Positions 1-9,454 of a stretch of DNA of 22,902 nucleotides are shown piece after piece (the first letter of the stretch is position 1; each line of letters opens with the position of its first letter). This stretch comes from Reclinomonas americana ATCC 50394 (lineage: Eukaryota > Jakobida > Jakobea > Jakobida): contig AFZH01021536.1 in assembly GCA_048213135.1 (NCBI GenBank), forward strand, positions 1 through 22,902. The letters run 5' to 3'. The position numbers and the translations under genes were made by a program. The notes under the pieces were generated by a model, which saw nothing but the letters and a program-made list of their open reading frames with translations, made no database searches and was not told the DNA's origin.

Positions 1-1
1 C

Positions 2-538
2 GTGCCGAGCCCGACCGACAGCTTCATCAACGAGGCCTTCCCCACTGGCCTCAACTCGTCTTCGTCGTCGACGGCCACCACCCCGGCACAGTCGCCGGCG
101 GCGACGCCGACCAAGTCGGCCACCAATGACAGCATTGGACCGTCGACGCCCAAGTCGGCGCGCAGCAACAGTGGTGGTGCGCTGCCGTCGGGCGCCCTGA
201 TGGCGATGCGCATGCAGCGTGTGCTGGCCGCCAGTCTCAAGGAGTCGCCTCCCAGCGGAGTGCGATTCAAGCGTGCGACGGGCACGATTGAGATCATGTT
301 TGACATGCTGGCGGAGAAGAACACGCTGCGGTGTCAGCGGGCGCTGGAGATTTGCGTGCGCGCACTGCAGCTGCTGATTGGCAAGGGCGGCAATGTGGCG
401 TCGGAGGAGAGACACGATGAGGATCTGCTGATTGTGAAGGCCACGGTGGGATCGCCACCCAAGGAGCACTTGATGGAGGATCTCGATGACAAGCTGGCAA
501 GTGCGGTGGCGCAGGCCAGGGAGGAGTTGAAGCGATGA
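2..538 (+). CDS. 3' part of an unrecognised protein gene (5' end outside window)
   Basis: An open frame runs from the left edge to a TGA at 536-538 and encodes at least 178 residues. No ATG-initiated start explains the beginning, so this is the C-terminal part of a longer protein or a 3' exon. The first 65 or so residues are low-complexity Ser/Thr/Pro/Ala, probably disordered. The remaining 110 or so residues look folded and helical, with a segment RALEICVRALQLL near residue 115 and a charged C-terminus ending in AREELKR. Codons are strongly G/C-ending, which supports real coding. I do not recognise a family. The gene is convergent with K1, about 650 bp away. Confidence 0.75.
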   Translation: MPSPTDSFINEAFPTGLNSSSSSTATTPAQSPAATPTKSATNDSIGPSTPKSARSNSGGALPSGALMAMRMQRVLAASLKESPPSGVRFKRATGTIEIMFDMLAEKNTLRCQRALEICVRALQLLIGKGGNVASEERHDEDLLIVKATVGSPPKEHLMEDLDDKLASAVAQAREELKR

Positions 539-1190
539 GGGAGGGGACTAAAGGGAGATAGATAGATTATTATGAGTAGGGTAGTTTTTTTGATGTTGAT
601 TAGTTAGTTGTTTTGCTTTCCCCTTTTTTTCTTTTGTTGTTGTGTTCTCGTAAGTGGCGAGATTGATGGCAAAAGGAGTGTACAACGATGGTTGGTTATG
701 AGGGGGGATGGGGGGGGGAAGGGAGGGGGCAAGAGGGAAAGGGAGGGGAAAAGAGAAAAGGGAGGGGAGAGGGGGAGGGAGAGGGGGAGGGAGAGGGGGA
801 GGGAGAGGGAGGGAGAGGGAGAGGAAGAGGACGAGGACGAGGAAGAGGACGAGGAAGAGAGAAAAGAAAGAGAAAGAGAAGAGAAAGATAAAGAGGGAGA
901 GGAATTAGGGAAAGGGAGAGGGACAGGAAGAGGGAGAGGAGACGTGAGAAACAAGAATAGGAGGGAGGTGCAACGGAGAGAGAGTTGAGGGGATGCCTTT
1001 GAAGCGCGAGATAATGGTGGAATGCTAGAGAAAGAGGGGAAGAGGGTGAGATAATGAAAGAGCGAAGAAAGAGACATAAAAACGCAACACAGAAAAGACC
1101 GCAAAGCACAGGCAGTTCTGATGAGGTCGTGCGTTGCAAACACAAATTCTCATTGTCAACACCGAATAACACATACTATTTGCACTAACT
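539..1190. other. Intergenic tail between convergent genes
   Basis: This stretch separates the TGA of the plus-strand gene from the TGA of K1. It should hold both 3' untranslated ends. The first 130 bp are T-rich. Positions about 700-990 are a purine tract, listed separately. The remainder is A/G-rich and then mixed. Several open frames cross it on both strands, but they are low-complexity products of the purine tract and I do not believe they are genes. No AATAAA signal was seen. Confidence 0.7.
700..990. repeat. Polypurine/polypyrimidine tract with G-runs
   Basis: The plus strand is almost entirely A and G. It is uninterrupted from about 731 to 831 (roughly 100 nt). It contains many GGGG and GGGAGGGAGAGG-type units, then AGGACGAGG units, then AAAGAGAAAG. 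The left part has runs of up to nine G. Such tracts expand by slippage and can form triplex or G-quadruplex structures. Confidence 0.9.
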
Positions 1191-4100
1191 TCACAGCTCC
1201 ATGGTGAAGCCACCGAGCTTCTCTCTTAGATCGCGCATCACCATCCTCGCCTCAGCCGCAGTTGGTCTGTCATAGAAAAGCGACATGCATCTGCACAGAT
1301 AGCAAGCGAAGTGAGTTGAGAACCAACTCTTCTCTCTCTCTCTCTTCTCCGTCGGACGCAACTGCACCCCCAACCGCAACATCCCACTTGCCACATCTGC
1401 CGGCCACTCACCCGCAGCAAGATCCGCCTCCTCCGCACCGTCCGCCGACTCGAGTGACCGCTCCCACTGCGCAGCCTGTCCCACCACTGCACGTGCCTCG
1501 CGACCCGTTAGCAGTTGCAGCAGAATGACTCCGAATGCGTGCAGATCCATGGCTGCACGAATCTCGCCCGAGCGGACGAACAGCGGGTCGATGTAGTGCG
1601 GGGAGCCAGAGTGTTTGGCGGTGTGGTGGTGGGTCTGTGCGCGGGGAGAGAGGGGGATGAGAAGAGAATGACGAAGAGAGATGCATTCTCTGTTCGTGAA
1701 CTCGCTCTCAAGTCACCATCGCCACACATGCGAGAGTGAACAATGCCATTCTGTCTCTTCTCTCCGCGACGAGAATTGTTGTGCAACTCATCCTCTCAAC
1801 GTGGAGACAGACGAGTACACATTTACCTTTCTCTCACCAACTGCACAAATCACAGGTGCCGATCAAGGAGACACGGAGAACGAGAGTATTCTCATGCACC
1901 AGAGTTGCGAAGGAAATAAGTGTGGACACAGAATGAGCAAGGTGGTCACTCTGAAGAATACAGAAGAGTGCACATGTACGACAAACATGAACGCTCTATC
2001 GATCACACCGCAAGCACGTGCTAAGTTTCGATGACAACCATGAAAGAATCCACTCGACACCGAGAATGAGAAGTGGAAAGAAGAAGTGCTCTTGGCCTTC
2101 CAACAAGCAACTGTGCAAGGGGATCGACAGAGCGAGTGCAACGCATTCCAACAAAGAGGAAGAGGAGAATCATCTTCCCGTGCAATCTCCCACATGCTGG
2201 CACACGCTCACCTCCCCTTCGTCAAAAATACGCGCAATTCCAAAGTCACCGAGTCGCGGCTCACATCGAGTGTCGAGCAAAATGTTGGATGGTTTGAGAT
2301 CGCGATGCACAACGCCGTTCTGAGAGGAGAGAGAGTGAGGGTGATTGTGGAAGAGAAGAAGAACATGTGAAAGAGAGGATGATTGTCTCCGAGAATGCGC
2401 GACGACGAGAAAGGAACGACGCACCGAGAGAGTGCCATTCGAGGTCAGATTGTGCGTGAGATGGAGAGAAGAAAAGAAAGATCGCCAACAAACACATAGC
2501 AAATGATGACATCCACAAGTGAACTGTCGAGAGTGAGAAGCACGACTAGAGAAAGACAAGAAACACAATCCAACGACAGGCAACCCAAGGAAGTCGAGTC
2601 AGCTGACAATAACCAAAGACACAGCCTTATTAACAAAGAAGAGTCTCTAGATGCTCTCGCGAACCACACGCAAACAATGATTACTCTCGCGAAGCACAGC
2701 AGGAAAGGGAGGGAGTTGCCTCACTCACCTGATGCAAGAAGCACATGCCCTCAACAATGCCGAGTCCGATTTGTACGCGCTCCACCACCGTCAGTGGCTG
2801 CATGCCGGCCGCTCGCTTCATGAGTCGCACCTCCAGATCCTGTCCACTGTGTGCGAAGCAAGGGAGGTGAGAAGAAGAAGGGAACGCAGAGAGAAAAGGA
2901 AAGAAGCAAAAGGAGGAGACAACGCGCTTCGGTAAAGAAGAATGACGATCTCTGGAAGGTGCTCATTGTTGTGTATGGAGCAGTGAAGATTCAGATTATT
3001 ACAAAGAGTGAGAGAGAGAAAGAGAAACAATGAAGGGAGGTGGAGAGCGAACAGCGGAGAGACAGATATGATGCAAGTAAACGGGAGTGAACAGAAGAGA
3101 ATCAACAAACCAACCGCCTCATCACACTTCCCCACGAACTCACCGCATTGCTCGATATACCAAACATCGCCCTCGCACACCACCGCCCTCCACCAGCGTG
3201 GAGTAGCCGAGAAGTGGAACAAGTCGACGATGATGCAGTCGTCCAATTGTGTTCAACTGGCGAGAGAAGGAGTGAGACAAGAAACAACCCAAGCCTGTTT
3301 CCGTCTGGTAGCAACAGACCTCGGCATCGTACGACTCCATTGCCGATGGCGCGGCACCATCCAGTCGCTTGACAGCCACCTCGTCCTCGTTCAGCCAACA
3401 CAGATACACCTCACCATGACCGCCTTCGCCGGCCTTCAGGTCGTCGGAGAAGGATTCAGTGGCGCGTAGAATGTCGGGCCAGGGGTACTCGCGTAGGCGA
3501 TTGGGATCCGCGGCTGCAGATGGGGAAAGAGAGAGAGGTTCAGAGTGACAGTATGCAGAGAAGAGGTGCATCTCTCTCAGTCATACCTTGGAGGGTGGCC
3601 AGCTCGCGGCGCAAACGACTGTTTTCATGCGTGAAATCGACTCGCTCACTGGCAAACAGTTGCGCCTGCTGTTCCAGCTCACGCTGCAGCTGCGAGACAC
3701 GTTGTTCCGCAGTGACGAGAGCCTGTTGGAGTTCCTCGTGCTGCCGCTCATGTTCCCGCAGCTGCTGCTCTCGCTCACAGCGGTATGCTTCGTATTCACG
3801 CTGAAGATGAGAAATGATGGCGTCCTTGTCGGCTAGCTGGCGCGCCACCGTGGCGGCGTCCAGTGCCTGCCCAGAAGCAGGGAGGTCAGAAAGAGTAGAG
3901 AGAAAAAGAGCGAGAAGAAACCACCACAGACGGTGCGCGAATGGACTGATATAGGAAGGAATTCGCAGATTCTTACCTGCCGCTGTGGCGAAGCTGCTGA
4001 CGAGCAGATTTGATGATGGGACGGAGTAGGAACACAAAGTCACGAAGTGCAGGTCAGCATTCGCAACGGAGAGACAACCGCACACGTCAGAGAAAGACCT

Positions 4101-4820
4101 GGAGGTGGAGGAGATCGCGGCTGCTGTTGTTGTTGTTGTCGTTGACGTGGTGGTGCTGGTTGTGCAGCGAGGTGGTCCAGCAACTCGGCTACTTGCTGGT
4201 GGTCGTAGTCGCGTGCCACTTGAGCCGCCGACTTGCCCTTCTTGTTGACCATGGGAACGAGGTCGGGGAAGCGAGTGGCGAGGAGTCGCACAATGGCTTC
4301 GTGCCCTAAAGCAGCAGCGAAATGCAGTGCAGTGGACTGTGGATTCTTGTGACGATCATTGGTACCCGCCCGCACCATCTCCAGCGGACATCGTCGCTCA
4401 TCGGCCAGCAGCCACTCCACCACTTGCAGACGCCCAAAGTTGGCAGCGATCATCAGCGGTGTCGTGCCGTAGTCGGTGACCATCTGTGCGAGTTCCGGAC
4501 CGACACCACTCTCCTCCCACAAATACTCCAACACGGAGAGATGGCATTGTTGAGCGGCACAGAAAAATGCCGAGGCGCCATTCTCATTCATCTCCTCTCT
4601 CTTCAGCAGAGTGTGTTCGCCGTCAAGCGCCACCAACTCGCGCAGTGCCTTCACATTGCCATTCCACGCCATCTGCCATGCTCTCAGCCTGCGGAGCACA
4701 ACAAGCAGAGAGTGAGTGTGCATTTCAGAGATCGATCTGACAATAATACAAACATCACACATACACACACCTCCGAGCGCCACCACTCCCCCCCACAGCT
4801 CCCCTGCGCGCCGCGCTCAT
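1191..4820 (-). CDS. K1: ankyrin repeat - coiled coil - protein kinase (614 aa)
   Basis: Exons on the minus strand: 4820-4771, 4688-4099, 3996-3977, 3866-3587, 3513-3320, 3256-3144, 2846-2729, 2319-2212, 1634-1363, 1290-1191. They sum to 1845 nt. The start is the MSAAR methionine, shared in position by the other copies. Residues 20-190 hold about five ankyrin repeats (for example [19 protein letters not shown] and [19 protein letters not shown]). Next come a Gln/Pro linker (194-220) and a coiled coil (221-313). The kinase spans about 320-610, with glycine loop GEGGHGEV (342-349), VAVK lysine 362, helix-C Glu 378, HRD Asp 462 and DFG Asp 480. The APE position reads DPLF, the helix-F motif is [16 protein letters not shown], and the last exon contributes DRPT. 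By family knowledge this is an IRAK/Pelle/RLCK-like Ser/Thr kinase that should be active and cytosolic. The substrate is unknown. Exon 8 has Thr where the other copies have Asn in the LLDNRCEP segment. Confidence 0.88.
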
Positions 4821-5304
4821 CCTCCCCAACAACGACAGGAACAAAGTCGTGACAGAAGTCCCGCAAGTTCGTTCACTTCGTCGTTTCCACTTTACTTCCC
4901 TCGCTCACTCGCGACTCGACAAACGCACACAGCCATCGAACTTCACGTATGCGACAGAGTAAACACCCGCACAAACAGAACTCAACAAAGTCGACGTTCA
5001 TCACGACGTCGCCATTCCGTAAGTTCAAGCTTAAGTACCTTTCGCCGACCGACGTATGAGGTTCCTTATCGCACACCTTCATTATCGTACTCAGCATTCT
5101 CCTGCTCTCATATCGAGCGACAAGATGCCTCGAGGGCTGGGCACTGAAATCTCGCTCGGAGTCGCCCAGCGGGCTGCATGGTGACTGTCCGCAGTCAATA
5201 TCGACAGTCTCCAGTCACCTCCCAACAGCGCAGGCGACAGATATGGCCACAAGCGTCGGAGGGCACCTGGATTGTAATGCACCTTCTTCTCCCTTGTTGT
5301 CTCT
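4821..5304 (-). promoter_or_regulatory. K1 upstream / K2 downstream spacer with conserved blocks
   Basis: This 484 bp spacer contains the putative K1 promoter and the K2 3' end. It aligns over most of its length with the K2/K3 and K3/K4 spacers. Shared blocks include gtcgacgttcatcacgacg (4990-5008), which has an imperfect CGACGT/ACGTCG dyad, a block from about 5046 to 5120, and gagtcgcccagcgggctg (5159-5176). No obvious TATA box was identified. Conservation could reflect function or simply recent duplication. Confidence 0.5.
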
Positions 5305-8300
5305 TCACAGCTCCATGGTGAAGCCACCAAGCTTCTCTCGCAGATCACGCATCACCATCCTCGCCTCCACCGCAGTTGGTCTGTCATAGAACAGCGACAT
5401 GCATCTGCACAGAGAGCAAGCGAAGTGAGTGGTGATTCAGCTTTCTCTTTCTCTCTCTCCTCCTCGCACGCAACTGCACTCCCAACCGAAGCATCCCACA
5501 CGCCACATCCGCTGGCCACTCACCCGCACTGAGGTCCGCCTCCTCGGCACCGTCCACCGATCCCAGAGACCGCTCCCACTGCGCAGCCTGCCCCACCAGA
5601 GTGCGCGCCTCGCGACCCGTCAGCAGCTGCAGCAAGATGACGCCGAAGGCGTGCAGATCCATGGCTGCACGAATCTCGCCCGAGCGGAAGAAGAGTGGAT
5701 CGGTGTAGTACGAGGAGCCGGCGTGCTTGCAAGTGTGGTGGTGGGTCTGTGCGCGGGGAGAGAGGGGGATGAGAAGAGAATGACGAAGAGAGATGCATTC
5801 TCTGTTCGTGAACTCATGCTCTCGCCGTGCTCTCAAGACATCATCGCCACACATGAGAGTGCACAACGACAATCTTTCCATTCTCTTGGCGACGAGAAAA
5901 ACGATGTGCAACTCATCCTCTCAACGTGGAGACAGACGAACACGCATAGTCTGTCTCACAAGCACTGCAGAGTCCAAGGTGCACGATCAAGAAGACGTGG
6001 AGAACGGGAGTAGTTCTCATGCACCAGGGTTGTGAGACACAGAACAGGAATGGAGAAGTGTGCACAGGCAACAAACACGAATGCTGCATCGATCTCGCTG
6101 CTGACCGCTGCTGTGTCCATCTCTTCGATGACAGAAGCGAAAGAACCCACTCGACAGAGTGAGAAGTGAGAAAACGAGCTCTGGGTCTCCAACAAGCAGC
6201 CCGATTCGAGGATAGATAAAACGAGTGCAACGCACACCAACTACAAAGAAGTAGAGAAGTATCTTCCTGCTATTCTCCATCTGAAGACACACACTCACCT
6301 CCCCTTCATCGAAAATGCGCGCAATTCCAAAGTCACCGAGGCGTGGCTCACATCGATTGTCGAGCAGAATGTTGGATGGTTTGAGATCGCGATGCACAAC
6401 GCCGTTCTGAGGGGAGAGAGGTGAGAGGGTGATGAAAGCCGGGAAGAACAAGATTTGGAAGGATAGGGCGATGGTCACCGAGAATGCGTGATGACGGGAA
6501 AGGAACGACGGGCCGAGAAAGTATCGACAAATGGCAGATTGTTGGCGAGCTGGAAGAGAAGCAGGGATGAACGCCAACACCAACAGCGAGCACCACATAA
6601 CAAATGAGGGCATCTACAAGTGAACTGTTTCGAGAGTGAGAAGCACGACTAGAGAAAAGACAGGAACCACAATCCAACGACTGACAACCCATTGAAGACG
6701 AGTGCCCGCCCACTCTCCGCTGACAACAACCAAAGACACAGCCTAATGAACAAAGAAGAGCCTCACGATGCTCCCACGAACCAAAGACACAAACAAAGAT
6801 TGCTCTCGCCAAGCGAGAGAGTCGCCTCACTCACCTGATGCAAGAAGCACATGCCCTCGACAATGCCGAGTCCGATTTGCACACGCTCCACCACCGTCAG
6901 TGGCTGCATGCCGGCCGCTCGCTTCATGAGTCGCACCTCCAAATCTTGTCCACTGTGTGCGAAGCAAGGGAGGTGAGAGGAAGAAGGGAATGCAGAGAGA
7001 AATGGAAAGAAGCAAAGGAGGAGACAATGCGCTTCGTTGAAGAAGAATGACGATCTCTGGAAGGTGCTCATTGTTGTGTATGGAGCAGTGAAGATTCAGA
7101 TTATTACAAGGAGTGTGAGAGAGAGAGAGAAAGAGAAACAATGAGGGGAGGTGGAGAGTGAAATGGAGAGACAGATATGATGCAAGTAAACGGGAGTGAA
7201 CAGAAGAGAATCATCAATCCAACCGTCTCGTCACACTTCTCCCCACCACCTCACCGCATGGCTCGATACACTAGACATCGCCCTCGCACACCACCACCCT
7301 CCACCAGCGTGGAGTATCCCAGCAGCGGAACAACGCGTCGATGATGCAGTCGTCCAATTGTGTTCAACTGGCATGAGGAGAAGTGAGCAACTGGCATGAG
7401 GGGAAGTGAGCAACAGGTTGATCCCATCTCCTTCTGCCTCAACGGACCTCGACATCGTACGACTCCATTGCCGACGGCGCGGCGCCATCCAGTCGCTTGA
7501 CAGCCACCTCTTCCTCGTTCAGCCAACAAAGATACACCTCACCATGACCGCCCTCACCGGCTTTCAGGTCGTTGGAGAAGGATTCGGTGGCACGTAGAAT
7601 GTCGGACCAGGGGTATTCGCGCAGGCGATTGGGATCCGCGGCTGCACATGGAGAAAGGAGATAGAGAGGTTCAGAGTGACGGTACGCAGAGAAGTGGTGC
7701 ATCGCTCTCACACGCACCTTGGAGAGCGGCCAGCTCGCGGCGCAAGCGACTGTTTTCATGGGTGAGATCGACCCGCTCACTGGCAAAGAGTTGCGCCTGC
7801 TGTTCCAGTTCACGCTGCAGCTGTGCGACACGCTGCTCCAATACGGCATTGGTTTGTCGAAGTTCCTCGTGCTGCCGCTCAGCTTGTCGCTCATACTCCC
7901 GCAGCTGCTGGTCCCGCTCACAGCGGCATGCGTCGTATTCACGCTGAAGATGAGAAATGATGACGTCCTTGTCGGCGAGCTGACGGGCCACCGCGGCGGC
8001 ATCCAGTGCCTGCCCAAAAGCAGGGAGGTCGGCAAGAGTAGAGTGAAAGAGAGCGACAAAACTTGCATTGGAGACGGTGCGCGAGTGTACAGATATGGGA
8101 AGGAATGCGCAGATCCTTACCTGCCGCTGCGGCGAAGCTGCTGCTAGTGCGGCAGCACGATTCGGGCAGACAAAGGCATGAAACGCTGGTCAGGAAAAAG
8201 AGATGAACACGGAACTCGATGGAGCGAGATACCTGCAGGTGGAGATCGCTGTTGTTGTTGTTGTTTTTGACGTGGTGATGCTGGCTGTGCAGCGAGGCGA

Positions 8301-8944
8301 TCGAGCAACTCGGCCACTTGCTTGTGACCATTCTCGCGTGCCCACTGAGCCGCCGTCTTGCCTGCCTTGTTGACCGTGGGAATGAGGTCGGGAAAGCGCG
8401 TGGCGAGGAGTCGCACAATGGTTTCATGACCCCAATTGGCAGCAAAATGCAGAGCAGTGGACTGTGAACTCCAGTGACGGTCATTGGTGACCGCCCGCAC
8501 CATCTCCGGCGGGCATCGTCGCTCATCGGCCAGCAGCCACTCCACCACGTGCAGATATCCATTGAATGAAGCAACCATCAGTGGCGTCCAGTCATAATCG
8601 TCAACCACCAGTGCGAGTTCCGGACCGACACCACTCTCCTCCCACAAATACTCCAACACAGAGAGATGGCCTTCTTGAGCGGCACAGTAAAATGCCGAGC
8701 CGCCACTCTTATGCATCTCCTCTCTGTTCAGCAGAATGTGTGCGCCGTCACGCGCCACCAACTCGCGCAGTGACTTCACGTCGCAATTCAACGCCATATC
8801 ACATGCTTTCGGCCTGCGAATCACAACAGGCAAAGAGAGTGGGTATTTCAGAGTTCGACCTGACAACAGCACACATGCACACACACACACACACCTCGCA
8901 ACACCACCACTGTCCCCCACAGTTCCACTCTGCGCCGCACTCAT
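5305..8944 (-). CDS. K2: ankyrin repeat - coiled coil - protein kinase (615 aa)
   Basis: Exons on the minus strand: 8944-8895, 8813-8233, 8140-8121, 8009-7718, 7641-7448, 7367-7255, 6952-6835, 6406-6299, 5746-5475, 5404-5305. They sum to 1848 nt. Residues 18-190 carry five ankyrin-like repeats ([38 protein letters not shown]). A Lys/Gln-rich linker, the ASPQRQ-type microexon and a 97-residue coiled coil follow. Kinase landmarks are GEGGHGEV, Lys 363, Glu 379, HRD Asp 463 and DFG Asp 481. The activation segment includes [20 protein letters not shown]. The C-terminus is GGFTMEL. Intron 1 (81 bp) has no in-frame stop, so its retention would keep the frame open. An in-frame ATG at 9010 would add 22 residues. 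I prefer the MSAA start because K1 has no longer option. Closest relative in exon 9, intron 8 and intron 2 is K4. Confidence 0.88.
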
Positions 8945-9454
8945 TCTCTCCAACAACGACAGGCTGTCGAGACGGACGGAGATGAAGTGTCCTGCAATGT
9001 TTCGTTCCAACTTCGTCGTTTTCCTCTTTACTTCCCTCGCTCACTCGCGACTCGACTAACGCACACAGCCATCGAACTTCACGCGCGTGACAGAGTACAC
9101 ACATGTGCAAACAGAACTCAACAGAGTCGACGTTCATCACGACGTCGCTCCGTCGTTCTCTAATTCAATGAGTACCGTGAGTTCAAGCGTAAGTACCCTC
9201 CGCCGACCGACCTATGAGGTTCCTTGTCGCACACCTTCATTATCGTGCTCAGCATTCTCCTGCTCTCATATCGAACTCGATGGCTGGCCACTGAAATCTC
9301 GCTCAGAGTCGCCCAGCGGGCTGTATGGTGACTGGCCGCATTCAATATCGACAGTCCTCCAGTCACCTGCCAACGGCGCAGGCGACAGCTGTGGCCGCAA
9401 GCGTCGGGAGGGAAACCTGGATTGTAATGCACCTTCCGCTCCCTTCTTGTCTCT
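8945..9454 (-). promoter_or_regulatory. K2 upstream / K3 downstream spacer with conserved blocks
   Basis: This 510 bp spacer holds the putative K2 promoter. It has the same blocks as the K1/K2 spacer: the gtcgacgttcatcacgacg element at 9126-9144, a block near 9198-9275, and gagtcgcccagcgggctg at 9306-9323. No gene is supported here. Open frames on both strands are fragments overlapping exon ends. Confidence 0.5.

Noticed and set aside
604-1172. Long open frames on both strands across the purine tract
   Set aside because: They encode only Ser/Leu/Pro or Arg/Glu/Gly low-complexity peptides that arise automatically from a GA/CT repeat, with no domain or splice support.
2847-3143. GA-rich intron 6 sequence as a separate mobile element
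   Set aside because: The same sequence occupies intron 6 in all five genes at the same site, without terminal repeats or target duplications, so it was duplicated with the gene.
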